Positions 17,789 to 27,776 of a stretch of DNA of 57,494 nt are shown here, one piece after another. The notes below the pieces were generated by a model that worked only from the letters and a program-made list of their open reading frames with translations, made no database searches and was not told where the DNA came from. Numbering within the stretch: the first letter of the stretch is position 1; each line of letters starts with the position of its first letter. The translations under genes and the position numbers were made by a program. Source of the DNA: a virus; IMG/VR virus record IMGVR_UViG_3300049032_000056, positions 1 through 57,494 of that record; one strand, given 5' to 3'.

Positions 17789-19372
17789 ATGGGAAGGCTA
17801 AAAATAAGGGAATTGACTACAAACCTGCCTTACAGCGTAAAAGTAACGCCGATTGGGAGCGAGACTATTTTGCACTCGGCAACGGGAATAAATGACGCAG
17901 AGTATGAAATACCTGACTTCGTTTCTGATTCGCTCACTAATTTTCGCGTAACGACAACAGGCAGTCAGGGCAATATACATTACCAGGATATTGACGCAGG
18001 CACATTTAAGCACCTTAAAAAATTCCATTTCGGCCCTTCTATTGCTAACGGGAATTTCGAGAACCACCTTGCCGCAATTGCGCAGGCGGCGGCCAACAAT
18101 TGCACGTATGCAGGAACTGTTTATGAACGCGAAGATATTCAAAACGACGCGGCTTTAAATGCTCTTGATTCCATTGTATTCGACCACACTGTTGCTCCTG
18201 CTGGCGGGGTGTACCTTAAAGGGTTTGATGAAGTGGTCAGAGAAGCTTATTTGGCTGGCGTAGCACTACGCGTAGGATTGCATCAGGCACTGGAAGACAC
18301 TAACCTCAATAATGGATCGGACAGGACATTGTTTTATGGGGATAGTGCGCTCAGTAAAAGGCCGGATGGGACTAATACCTATATGGAAGAAACCGGGCCT
18401 GTACCGTCACGCATGATACCTTCTTATGCGTCTTCGGAGTTCAGGGCTTTTTCCAGGAACTTTGTAACGAAGTGGTTTAAGAGGTATTTACCTGCTATCA
18501 ACGACGGAACTATATTGTGTGTAGGCCTTTTGATGGGGGCAACCGGAGAGTCGGAATATGTTTTTAGTACCAGGGATGCAGACGGCAATGACATGGGGGC
18601 TAGTCAAGGCGATTTTAATGCTGAGATGATTGCTAAGTTTAAGGCTAGATTTACCCAGTTTGCCAGCAAGAATAATTCAGAGATTGCGAATGCGGCCAGT
18701 GGAAGTGATCTGGGTCTTAAATACGCATGGTTCCTTTCGGATGTAATGCGCGAGTATGAATGGTATATCATCAATTCAGTTATTGCCGACGTTCCGGGAT
18801 TGACGCGTAGTAAGTGGTTTCAAATCGATAGCGGGTCTTTTACAGATGCACTAACACCACGAAGAAGGACGTTCAATTTATGGGAGAGGATACACCCGGC
18901 GACGCTTGTCCTTAAAAGCAATGATAATACCGGATACTCGGACAATAGGCTCCGATTTATTGCCGCTTTCCTTGCGTCCTGCGTGAGAAAGTACGGAGGA
19001 ATAGGCATTATAGAGCCGTCGCCTATGGCCGGAGACTTTACGCCGGGAGGCGGCAACCGGCCATATATACAAAGCACAATCAACATCAACAATGAATATG
19101 GAATAGGCGAATCCTTTGTGAATGTTGAAGAGGAGGTTGTGGACTGGATGATTTCGGTCGGAGGGCTTGCAACTATTGGTGTGCCTAACTATATCAATGA
19201 GTTTAGGACTGTAAACGGGAAAAAGGTTCTCAATAGGTTTACTTATAACCTGTCGAGTGTGCTGTCTGCCGGGGATATTCAGCCCATGATTACAGCTTAC
19301 TACGCGTATCTGTCCGCAAATGGTATTACGCAGGCCGATATCCGTCTTATAGACGATATTAAACCATCATAA
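17789..19372 (+). CDS. Tail spike with glycoside-hydrolase-like barrel domain
   Basis: The ATG at 17789 follows the previous TAA by one base; an earlier in-frame start at 17528 would lie inside the preceding gene and is rejected. 527 residues: a beta N-terminal ~70, then an alpha/beta region with FGPSIANGNFENHL, LAGVALRVGLHQAL, FSRNFVTKWFKRYLP and LCVGLLMGATGESEY (E254, E256). The last resembles the 'GE.EY' acid/base segment at the end of strand 4 in clan GH-A (GH42-like) barrels. It may cleave host surface glycan or capsule. The fold call is from pattern only, and the nucleophile (perhaps the E in IGIIEPSPM) is unproven. Confidence 0.5.
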   Translation: MGRLKIRELTTNLPYSVKVTPIGSETILHSATGINDAEYEIPDFVSDSLTNFRVTTTGSQGNIHYQDIDAGTFKHLKKFHFGPSIANGNFENHLAAIAQAAANNCTYAGTVYEREDIQNDAALNALDSIVFDHTVAPAGGVYLKGFDEVVREAYLAGVALRVGLHQALEDTNLNNGSDRTLFYGDSALSKRPDGTNTYMEETGPVPSRMIPSYASSEFRAFSRNFVTKWFKRYLPAINDGTILCVGLLMGATGESEYVFSTRDADGNDMGASQGDFNAEMIAKFKARFTQFASKNNSEIANAASGSDLGLKYAWFLSDVMREYEWYIINSVIADVPGLTRSKWFQIDSGSFTDALTPRRRTFNLWERIHPATLVLKSNDNTGYSDNRLRFIAAFLASCVRKYGGIGIIEPSPMAGDFTPGGGNRPYIQSTININNEYGIGESFVNVEEEVVDWMISVGGLATIGVPNYINEFRTVNGKKVLNRFTYNLSSVLSAGDIQPMITAYYAYLSANGITQADIRLIDDIKPS

Positions 19373-19383
19373 AAAGGTAAGCA

Positions 19384-19415
19384 TTTGGTTTACATAGCGA
19401 AAATTATTTCATTTG
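19384..19415 (+). promoter_or_regulatory. Candidate Bacteroidota-type promoter for 19442
   Basis: TTTG at 19384-19387 and TTCATTTG at 19408-19415, 20 bases apart, match the -33 TTTG / -7 TAnnTTTG consensus with one mismatch. Bases 19400-19414 (AAAATTATTTCATTT) recur with one change at 57081-57095 before another virion gene, which supports a shared late promoter element. Confidence 0.45.
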
Positions 19416-19441
19416 ATTATTAACGAAAATCTTATAACGAC

Positions 19442-19990
19442 ATGGCAAACGAATGGTGTAATACAAATTGTCCTGCTGACTGTGATGATATTCTCGTAGT
19501 TATCCCTGAATTCGGCTGCGAGGCTCCGAACGACGAGCCGATTACGGAGATATTCTTTTCCAGGGCGGCGCTAGTCAGTGGAAACCTGACAGAGTGGAAT
19601 GCGCGGCTTTCTAATAGTTCGACCGATTCCGGCACAGCGATACGTAGCATTGGTGATATTATCGCCTCATTGCCACGTGTAGAGCCCACGTTCAAGACTA
19701 CGCCGCGTGGTAGTGCTTTGCCTCAATTGGTGGACTGGGTGATAACTTTTCCTATCATGGATGACAAGGACGCTGTTTTCAACTATCTGAAACAGTTCCA
19801 GTGCGGGTTGAAGGCTTATTTCTGGTTTCGTTCCGGCGGACACATCTACGGGGATCTAAGCGGTATTGAGGCTACGCTGATTGCTACTTACGAGATCAAT
19901 CCTGATTCTGACTCAATGGCCCACAACTGGCAATTGCAAGTCCGGTGGAGAGCTAAATGTTTCCCTTCTCGTGTTGCAGCGGTCATATGA
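19442..19990 (+). CDS. Virion protein, candidate major tail tube protein
   Basis: 182 residues with a Cys-rich start (CNTNCPADCDD) and then mainly beta structure: VDWVITFPIMDDKDAVFNYL, AYFWFRSGGHIYGDL and HNWQLQVRWRAKCF. No tail tube gene is apparent between the terminator-like protein (5445) and the chaperone (6345), its usual place. This gene has tube-like size, a beta fold and its own promoter element for separate, possibly strong expression. That makes it a candidate tube protein, but this is inference; it could be another fibre adaptor. Its end overlaps the next gene by ATGA. Confidence 0.45.
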   Translation: MANEWCNTNCPADCDDILVVIPEFGCEAPNDEPITEIFFSRAALVSGNLTEWNARLSNSSTDSGTAIRSIGDIIASLPRVEPTFKTTPRGSALPQLVDWVITFPIMDDKDAVFNYLKQFQCGLKAYFWFRSGGHIYGDLSGIEATLIATYEINPDSDSMAHNWQLQVRWRAKCFPSRVAAVI

Positions 19991-20418
19991 TCCGCCTGTT
20001 GCTATTGTCGCTACTGCTACTGACTGCTTGCCGGACTATTCAAAAGGCAAGCAGTAGTAGTAATACGGCTCAAATGGAAGCAGAAAGCAATAAATACAGT
20101 CGGGAGACAGTAACCGAGTACATTGTAAGGGATACGGCAACCGGTAAGCCGGTAATAGTCAATGTAATGCCTGCCCAATCCGGGCAAATTTCTACGCAAC
20201 AGCCCTTAATAATCACACAAAAGGAGCCTTACATTATCCGGCAGACAATACGTGAAACCGGGGAGCAGCAGATTGTAAAGGCGGAACAATCCCAAACTGA
20301 AACGAAAGAAAAAGAGGCCGGTGTACCTATATTACTGCAATGGGCGGCCATAATCATAGCGATTGCCATACTTTGTATTGCCGTTGTTATGGTGATAAAG
20401 ACAGTATTTCACCGCTAA
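19987..20418 (+). CDS. Lipoprotein with C-terminal membrane helix, candidate unimolecular spanin
   Basis: The start at 19987 (ATGA overlap with the previous stop) is chosen because it opens directly into a lipoprotein signal peptide: MIRLLLLSLLLLTAC with lipobox LTAC and lipidated C15. An ATG ten codons earlier would spoil this. The periplasmic part is Gln/Thr/Glu-rich and extended. Residues ~112-138 form a membrane helix (LLQWAAIIIAIAILCIAVV) followed by KTVFHR. An outer-membrane lipid anchor plus an inner-membrane helix in one 143-residue chain is the layout of u-spanins, which fuse the two membranes at lysis. It opens the lysis cluster ending in the endolysin. Confidence 0.7.
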   Translation: MIRLLLLSLLLLTACRTIQKASSSSNTAQMEAESNKYSRETVTEYIVRDTATGKPVIVNVMPAQSGQISTQQPLIITQKEPYIIRQTIRETGEQQIVKAEQSQTETKEKEAGVPILLQWAAIIIAIAILCIAVVMVIKTVFHR

Positions 20419-20472
20419 GTAGATTCTTTTGCAATTAGCACGGAATTTGCTGTTTTTCGATAACCCACCGAC

Positions 20473-20925
20473 ATGAGCAATTTTAACGACCAGGGCGCAG
20501 GAGATGAGGTTAAGCAAGGCAAGTATGCGAATGCTTTAATTTTGTTCCTAATGTCGGCATTGATATCGGTAGCCGGTTATTTTGCTTACCAAGCCTCTCA
20601 AAGGCGAGTAGAATTTGAGCAGGCGCAGTTACGACACGAAAAGGCAGAGGCTAAGAGAACTGAGCGGGAAGACAAAATACGCGATTTATACCAAACCAAG
20701 CTAGACGAGAGAGAGCGTTACCACGAGAGCCGATACCTACTTTTGCAAACAAAGATTGACAGCATAAGGGATAATATTATTGCCGAAATGAAAATGGGTA
20801 GGGTTAAGTCCGAAGTGCTTGCTACGCAAAGCAAGAAAACTGCTCAGTCTGTGCAGGCAGAAGTCAAGAAAACTACCGCCGCCGCAAAAGAATTTGATTC
20901 GGTATCAAAAAGTATAACTCAATGA
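20473..20925 (+). CDS. Membrane-anchored coiled-coil protein of the lysis cluster
   Basis: 150 residues. One membrane helix at about 20-41 (ALILFLMSALISVAGYFAYQA), then a long basic/acidic coiled coil (RHEKAEAKRTEREDKIRDLYQT and on to EVKKTTAAAKEF). A short N-in tail and periplasmic coiled coil are seen in i-spanins and some holin-like proteins. It lies between the u-spanin candidate and the endolysin, so a lysis role is likely, but which one cannot be decided. Confidence 0.55.
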   Translation: MSNFNDQGAGDEVKQGKYANALILFLMSALISVAGYFAYQASQRRVEFEQAQLRHEKAEAKRTEREDKIRDLYQTKLDERERYHESRYLLLQTKIDSIRDNIIAEMKMGRVKSEVLATQSKKTAQSVQAEVKKTTAAAKEFDSVSKSITQ

Positions 20926-21410
20926 AAGCCTACTTAAAATTATCAATCGCTTGCGTGTTGTTCTCTGTGACCATGATGGCCTTTGTCATGCAGGAGCCGC
21001 AGCAAGAGCCTATCCAGGATGAGGAGAAGAAGGTAAAGCCATTGCAGCTCCCAGCTTCTTCCAAGTCAGACGATATTGTAGAAAATCTTAATGCCCTCAA
21101 AAAAGAGCTGGCAGACGAGCGACGTAAAAATGACAGCGTTAATACTGTTCGTCAATCAAACTTAAACAGGACTGAAAAAAGCCTTGTAGATCTTCGCAAA
21201 GCAAACGAGCAGTATCGCAAGTCTCTGAGTAGGCTTCGATTTATACTTGAAAAATTTCCTCCTGATAGCGTTATGAAGTATTACGGCGAATACACAGAGC
21301 CGGATACTTCAACGGTGGGTGATTCAAAAAAAAAAACTGAGCACGCCCAAGTAACCGCCCCTGTAAAAAAAAGGTCGTTTTTTCAGCGATTGTTCAAGAG
21401 AAACAAGTAA
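20922..21410 (+). CDS. Secreted or anchored coiled-coil protein of the lysis cluster
   Basis: Overlaps the previous gene by ATGA. 162 residues beginning with a signal-type hydrophobic segment (LKLSIACVLFSVTMMAFVM) and then acidic/basic coiled coil (DDIVENLNALKKELADERRKN). The tail is very basic (VKKRSFFQRLFKRNK). With its neighbour it looks like a paired envelope-spanning system. Holin or spanin accessory roles are possible; no family recognised. Runs of A at 21329 and 21366 could be sequencing-sensitive. Confidence 0.5.
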   Translation: MKAYLKLSIACVLFSVTMMAFVMQEPQQEPIQDEEKKVKPLQLPASSKSDDIVENLNALKKELADERRKNDSVNTVRQSNLNRTEKSLVDLRKANEQYRKSLSRLRFILEKFPPDSVMKYYGEYTEPDTSTVGDSKKKTEHAQVTAPVKKRSFFQRLFKRNK

Positions 21411-21422
21411 TGGTATACCCTT

Positions 21423-21941
21423 ATGAGCTTTGAAGAAATACTCAAAATAGTAGGCATTGCAGAGGGTGGGTTTTCAACAGATAGAAGTGATCGCGGGAAT
21501 TGGTCGACGGGAAAGGTAGGCGTTGGAGTATTTAAAGGGTCTAAGTTTGGCATTTCAGGCATGTCGTACCCAAATTTGGACATTCAAAACCTAACATGGG
21601 AGCAAGCGCAGGAAATCTATCTGACTGACTTTTGGATGAAATACAAAATACACCTTGTGAACCCCGCAATCCAACTTTTTTTATTTGACTCAATTGTTAA
21701 CCACGGCCCATCGGGAGGAATTAAGCTATTGCAGGCAGCGGCAGGTGTAGCGCAAGATGGGGTTATAGGAGATCAAACAATAAGAGCATCAATGAAAGTA
21801 ACCCCGTGGGATTTTGCTCGCGTCAGGAGTGATTATTTCGTCACTATAACGCAGAACGGCACCAATGATGATAACGACCGAAGGCAATTGAAAGGCTGGC
21901 TTCGCCGGAACCTAAATATCCTTCACGAGTCTATATCCTAA
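21423..21941 (+). CDS. Endolysin, GH108-type N-acetylmuramidase
   Basis: 172 residues. The N-terminus holds the GH108 signature: IAEGGFSTDRSDRGNWSTG with catalytic glutamate E14 in the EGG motif, followed by KFGISGMSYP. The middle (QLFLFDSIVNHGPSGGIKLLQ) and QDGVIGDQTI match the peptidoglycan-binding_3-type end of this family. It cuts glycan strands of peptidoglycan at the end of infection. It has no signal peptide, so it needs a holin or membrane lesion to exit. It is the fourth gene of the lysis cluster. Confidence 0.88.
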   Translation: MSFEEILKIVGIAEGGFSTDRSDRGNWSTGKVGVGVFKGSKFGISGMSYPNLDIQNLTWEQAQEIYLTDFWMKYKIHLVNPAIQLFLFDSIVNHGPSGGIKLLQAAAGVAQDGVIGDQTIRASMKVTPWDFARVRSDYFVTITQNGTNDDNDRRQLKGWLRRNLNILHESIS

Positions 21942-21995
21942 AAAATTTTTCATTTTCGGCAATTTTCGCGTTTTTTAGAAAAAAAGCGTAAGAAT

Positions 21996-22306
21996 ATGCC
22001 CAACATTGAGACAGATATCCCTTGCGAACCCTGGACGCATAAAAAAATAGACAACGTATACCTCGTTATGGAGATATATAAGGAGGACGGCACGCCGTTG
22101 GATTTAACTGGAATGACCCCATTATGGGATATTTCAGACTCCGACGGCGTTCTTGTTTCCATTGAGCCCACCATTGATGGGGATGAGATTATTATCTCTG
22201 AACCGGCGACAAGTTTCGCCTCTATGCCTCTTATCGGCAACTATACGCACAGGCTACACGATACAACTACAAATCAAACCCTCGTAGAAGGTAAATTTAC
22301 ACTCGT

Positions 22307-22310
<4 letters not shown>
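21996..22310 (+). CDS. Small baseplate/fibre adaptor protein, 104 aa
   Basis: Beta-rich: KIDNVYLVMEIYKEDGTPLDLTGM near the start and IGNYTHRLHDTTTNQTLVEGKFTL at the end. This 'l.lel...dGtplDLtG...' pattern is that of small phage proteins placed before collagen-like fibres, which act as an N-terminal adaptor (BppU-like). The gap before it (21942-21995) is AT-rich with runs of A and T and may contain a promoter. It overlaps the collagen-like gene by ATGA. Confidence 0.6.
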
Positions 22311-24847
<2,537 letters not shown>

Positions 24848-24850
24848 GAT

Positions 24851-25660
24851 ATGCCTAGTACTATTATTAAGCTTACTTCAAATTTGGCCGTTGCAACTGG
24901 TGTTAAACTAAAAACACACCCGTTAGATTTCGCGCAATTCACTATTCGTCACGACTGGTCAAAAACCGAAACGTATCCAGCACAGGCGAATCCTGCGCCA
25001 CAAGGAACAGAATTTGTCAATTTAGCGACAGGGGTGTTGTCAGGAGAAGGGTTTAGGGCTTTTCTTGCCTCTGTTCCGTTCGCTAACAAGTCGGTTACGC
25101 TTGTTCCAGGCTCAAACAGACTTATTTATGGGTCAGAGTCGGCACCATTCCCTGTACTTGGTATTGGTGGATCTACAACAGATGTTCTTATAACTATGTA
25201 TGTAAAGATAGCCGACACAACCGGGGTTAAGAATCTATTGCATCATATTTCCACAGTAGCGGGTACAGATTTACAGAAGTCTCAATTCCTAATTTCATAC
25301 GGAAATGTCAAGGATGTGCTTGATTTTTATGCAATTGGTGGCGCAAGAGGAACGGTTGCATTTACTCCCGGAGTGTGGATGCACCTGGCATTTTACATCC
25401 GTTGTAATGGATATAACGGCAAAGTTGGGCAGGTTAAAATATACAAAAATGGCGTAGCTGTAACAACTGTTAACACTGGAATACCGAACGCTTTTTTTGC
25501 TAGCGACAACACCATCCCTCTTTATCTTTCGCGAGATAATACAGGATCATTCCAGGTAGGTCAATTCAATTTTGGGATAGGCTTGGATGCGGCAGGACTA
25601 AATCCTGACACGCTTGTCGCTAACGATTATACTTATAGTAGCCAAGTGTGGACGGTATAG
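24851..25660 (+). CDS. LamG/ConA-like jelly-roll fibre protein
   Basis: 269 residues, last gene of the late operon. The C-terminal ~170 residues read as a concanavalin-type sandwich: TDVLITMYVKIAD, PGVWMHLAFYIRC ('G.W.h.a..y') and GQVKIYKNGVAVTT ('v.iYvNG') are the standard LamG strands. It starts four bases after the SGNH fibre gene and is probably a sugar-binding fibre tip or an accessory to that fibre. It ends three bases before the terminator. Confidence 0.65.
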   Translation: MPSTIIKLTSNLAVATGVKLKTHPLDFAQFTIRHDWSKTETYPAQANPAPQGTEFVNLATGVLSGEGFRAFLASVPFANKSVTLVPGSNRLIYGSESAPFPVLGIGGSTTDVLITMYVKIADTTGVKNLLHHISTVAGTDLQKSQFLISYGNVKDVLDFYAIGGARGTVAFTPGVWMHLAFYIRCNGYNGKVGQVKIYKNGVAVTTVNTGIPNAFFASDNTIPLYLSRDNTGSFQVGQFNFGIGLDAAGLNPDTLVANDYTYSSQVWTV

Positions 25661-25662
25661 AA

Positions 25663-25690
25663 AAGGGAGCTCTCGGGCTCCCTTGCTTTT
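25663..25690. terminator. Bidirectional terminator between late and early operons
   Basis: AAGGGAGC-tctcgg-GCTCCCTT, an 8-bp perfect stem, is followed by gcTTTT on the + strand and by TTTTC on the - strand. It stops the rightward late operon and, read the other way, the leftward early operon whose last gene ends at 25689. Confidence 0.8.
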
Positions 25691-25820
25691 ATATCCAGTC
25701 CTGCTCATCTTCATCCGGTCTTTTTTCGGGGTACATCCCCAAAAACCACATCAGGAATATGAACGGCGAGATAAGGGCAATAAAGGCTACTTCTCCTGCT
25801 TTTTTCATAAAGGTTTTCAT
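25689..25820 (-). CDS. Small membrane protein, 43 aa
   Basis: ATG at 25818-25820 (complement), stop TAA at 25689-25691. The product starts MKTFMKKAGEVAF, has a hydrophobic helix FIALISPFIFLMWFLGM and an acidic tail DEDEQDW. It is the last leftward gene before the terminator. Short single-span proteins of this kind are frequent in phage early regions; function unknown. Confidence 0.55.
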   Translation of the reverse strand: MKTFMKKAGEVAFIALISPFIFLMWFLGMYPEKRPDEDEQDWI

Positions 25821-25824
25821 ATAA

Positions 25825-26166
25825 TTAGTGGGTTAAGTTGGTTACACCTTCTTTCCTTAGTCCCTGCGCTGACCACCGGAGGCCTAATTCATCTATCACC
25901 GCCTGGCAATTGGGTATCATCCTTCGTGATTTTCCTTCGTAGGTCACATCGATAAATAGCTTTTGTGCCTGCTATTCTGTAATGGGAATGTTATCGGTAG
26001 AGTCGTGGTATCCCGGCACATAACCGTTATAAATTCCAGACATTTCTTGCGAGAGCGCATATCCTGCATCATCGGATGCCCACAAACAAATAAACTTGTC
26101 GGTCTTTTTGGTGTGGCTCAAACTTACTACTCGGTATCTCTGGTGGGTGTTTATTGGTTTGTTCAT
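25825..26166 (-). pseudogene. Paralogue of the 45140 protein, interrupted by an in-frame TAG at codon 65
   Basis: ATG at 26164-26166 (MNKPINTHQ). Codons 1-64 end in PITE, then TAG (complement of 25972-25974). The same frame continues QAQKLFIDVTYEGKSR..MIPNCQAV..LGLRWSAQGLRK to TAA at 25825. The whole length aligns with the intact 112-residue protein at 45140-45478 on both sides of the stop (ITE-EKAESLFIKVDYEGKE, MIPNCKAV, LGLKW). So either an amber mutation truncates it or readthrough restores it. TAG ends many other genes here, so global recoding is unlikely. It could also be a sequencing error. Confidence 0.75.
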
Positions 26167-26176
26167 GGTTGATGGG

Positions 26177-26389
26177 TTATATTTCTTTGTCGTAAGCCCA
26201 ATGTGTCGGTCGGTAGTAAACGTACATTCCGTCACTGCAAAAATATAGGCTACCTTTTCTGGTTAACACCTGCTCATTCCTAACCCCGTCTCGGTCGTCA
26301 ATTTTAGTCAACACAGGCACGTTTTCGGGAGGAATAGTGCTGTCTATCCTTTCCCACCTTATGCTTCTTAATACTTCGCTCGTTTTCAT
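26177..26389 (-). CDS. DUF551-like small protein, 70 aa
   Basis: The start at 26389 (MKTSEVLRSIRWERI) overlaps the previous gene's stop by ATGA; an upstream extension to 26518 would run through that gene. The pattern W.RID....PPENVPVLTKI....G.......GSLYFC......YYRPTHWAY is the layout of DUF551 proteins: a Trp start, 'P....VL', and 'THW' near the end. These are small phage/prophage proteins of unknown role. A divergent copy lies immediately upstream. Confidence 0.55.
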   Translation of the reverse strand: MKTSEVLRSIRWERIDSTIPPENVPVLTKIDDRDGVRNEQVLTRKGSLYFCSDGMYVYYRPTHWAYDKEI

Positions 26390-26625
26390 TGCTTGTTCTC
26401 GTTTTGATTTGCATATTTCCACTCTAACGGGACTTGGTATACGCGTTGTGTCCAATCGGGAAAGAACCAATACTCCCCCTTCCTTCGTAAAATCAGCGGC
26501 TCGGTAAAGCCGTTCCACAGGTTGTGACTGCGCGTTAATACTTCTCTAATTTCAGTTGGCAGTGCTTTACTGGTTGAAGTCCAATCAATGCCGTATTCTT
26601 GTTGTGGGTTATTTTTCTTTCTCAT
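26386..26625 (-). CDS. DUF551-like small protein, 79 aa (tandem relative)
   Basis: Starts MRKKNNPQQEYGIDWTS. It follows the same plan as its downstream neighbour (IDW.......LPTEIREVLTR...LW....PLILRRKGEYWFFPDW...V..VPLEWKY), so the two look like a diverged tandem duplication. Function unknown. Confidence 0.5.
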   Translation of the reverse strand: MRKKNNPQQEYGIDWTSTSKALPTEIREVLTRSHNLWNGFTEPLILRRKGEYWFFPDWTQRVYQVPLEWKYANQNENKQ

Positions 26626-26630
26626 GTGGG

Positions 26631-26906
26631 TTATAGTCCTAATGCCTCCCTCTCTTCATCAGTTAGTTTCTCGATAGCCGATTGGCGCGCACGAACTTTA
26701 CTGTTTGCCATGTATTCTTCAAAGCTATCATAGATGATCAACTCCTTATTTACTGGTGTAGGAGATCCGTACCACTTCTTGTTTTTTATGCAGTAATCAC
26801 AAGCCTTTTGAGCATCAGGCAGATTATAAAACAAACCAACTGGCCTTATTGTTGAGCCTTCGTCTTCAAGAGTAACATCATAATAACTTAGTTGCACTGT
26901 TTTCAT
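26631..26906 (-). CDS. Hypothetical early protein, 91 aa
   Basis: Starts MKTVQLSYYDVTLEDEG. The N-terminal half reads as strands with a helix at NLPDAQKACDYCIKNKKWYG; the C-terminal half is helical (SAIEKLTDEEREALGL). This 'a.aeAe.ac..l....' plan occurs in small phage early proteins, but no named family was recognised. Its start overlaps the next upstream gene by ATGA. Confidence 0.55.
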   Translation of the reverse strand: MKTVQLSYYDVTLEDEGSTIRPVGLFYNLPDAQKACDYCIKNKKWYGSPTPVNKELIIYDSFEEYMANSKVRARQSAIEKLTDEEREALGL

Positions 26907-27094
26907 ATCTTCCCAAGTTTTAAAAGCCTCGTTCTTACATCGTCAAGCTCTTTAAGTAGCTCCGCCTCACGTACCGTCAGCGATTCGCCGACATTGGTTT
27001 TAACTGCACGGATGATCTCGGCAGCGTCGTAATTCTGTTCAATAATCGTTTTGACAACGATATCCGCGTATTGCGTAGAGGTTAGTGTACTCAT
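26903..27094 (-). CDS. Small helical protein, 63 aa
   Basis: MSTLTSTQYADIVVKTI at the start and LREAELLKELDDVRTRLLKL-like helix at the end; all alpha, with a coiled-coil C-terminus. Unknown. Coupled by ATGA overlap to 26631-26906. Confidence 0.5.
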   Translation of the reverse strand: MSTLTSTQYADIVVKTIIEQNYDAAEIIRAVKTNVGESLTVREAELLKELDDVRTRLLKLGKI

Positions 27095-27106
27095 GTTTGT
27101 GTTTAT

Positions 27107-27307
27107 TTATTCTCTAAAATGTGAGCAAATCGGCTCGTGATCGTCCTCTGACTCAATATACCCGCATGTTGCACACCATATTTCGGGGTAAACATCAGCG
27201 TCACAGCACGTACACGCAAACTCTTCCGGTGTTCCAGCGAAAATGATATCGTCAATATCGCCGCCGCAGTGACAGCTCGTTTTGCAATGGGGGCATTCGT
27301 GGGCCAT
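27107..27307 (-). CDS. Zinc-ribbon-like Cys-rich protein, 66 aa
   Basis: Contains ten cysteines and four histidines: CPHCKTSCHC near the start, CTCC, then CATC and CSHF at the end. The CxxC pairs suggest one or two zinc sites. Similar tiny zinc-ribbon proteins are common in phage early operons and may bind nucleic acid or protein. The metal binding is inferred from spacing only. Confidence 0.55.
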   Translation of the reverse strand: MAHECPHCKTSCHCGGDIDDIIFAGTPEEFACTCCDADVYPEIWCATCGYIESEDDHEPICSHFRE

Positions 27308-27331
27308 AGGGGTGGGCTTTGTTAAGGTGAT

Positions 27332-27556
27332 TTATTGATGTGTTGCGAAATACCTTGCGTTCAGGTGTTCGATAAGTTTAACCTTCAAATCCATTCGGAG
27401 GCCGGTGACGAACTGAACCAGATTTTGATCGAAATCCCATTCAAACATTCCGAATAGCTGCGATCCCTCATCGTCTCCGTATATATCGCAAAAAGCTTCT
27501 TCGTCGAGTGATTTGGACGCTTTATCCAGGATACTGAATGTTTCCGCTGTTAGCAT
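27332..27556 (-). CDS. Hypothetical acidic protein, 74 aa
   Basis: MLTAETFSILDKASKSLDEEAF followed by IYGDDEGSQLFGMFEWDFD and a helical end LKVKLIEHLNARYFATHQ. Strongly acidic first half. No family recognised. It stands alone with short gaps on both sides. Confidence 0.5.
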   Translation of the reverse strand: MLTAETFSILDKASKSLDEEAFCDIYGDDEGSQLFGMFEWDFDQNLVQFVTGLRMDLKVKLIEHLNARYFATHQ

Positions 27557-27593
27557 GGGTTCGACTCGTTTAAGGATTTGCCAGTATAGGACT

Positions 27594-27776
27594 CTAAGAT
27601 TTATTTTTCAATATCTGTATAATAGCAGCCACATGAAGAGAGAACATTGAGCACGTAAACAACAGAGCATATCCACTTACTTTCTCCTGATCTTTGATTA
27701 GCATCACTGTCACAAAAAAAGATAAAGACGCTCCTAGCACAAGCCAAGAGATTTTTATAAATTCTAAAAATTTCAT
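27594..27776 (-). CDS. Small membrane protein, 60 aa
   Basis: Two hydrophobic helices: SWLVLGASLSFFVTVMLI and GYALLFTCSMFSLHVAAII, joined by KDQEKVS. Inner-membrane location expected; function unknown. Start overlaps the upstream membrane-protein stop by ATGA, so the two small membrane proteins may act together. Confidence 0.5.
   Translation of the reverse strand: MKFLEFIKISWLVLGASLSFFVTVMLIKDQEKVSGYALLFTCSMFSLHVAAIIQILKNKS

Noticed and set aside
25972-25974. Genome-wide reassignment of TAG to an amino acid
   Set aside because: Many genes end at TAG with sensible spacing to the next start (for example 2805-2807, 25658-25660, 57459-57461), and the tRNA-like gene does not have a CTA anticodon.
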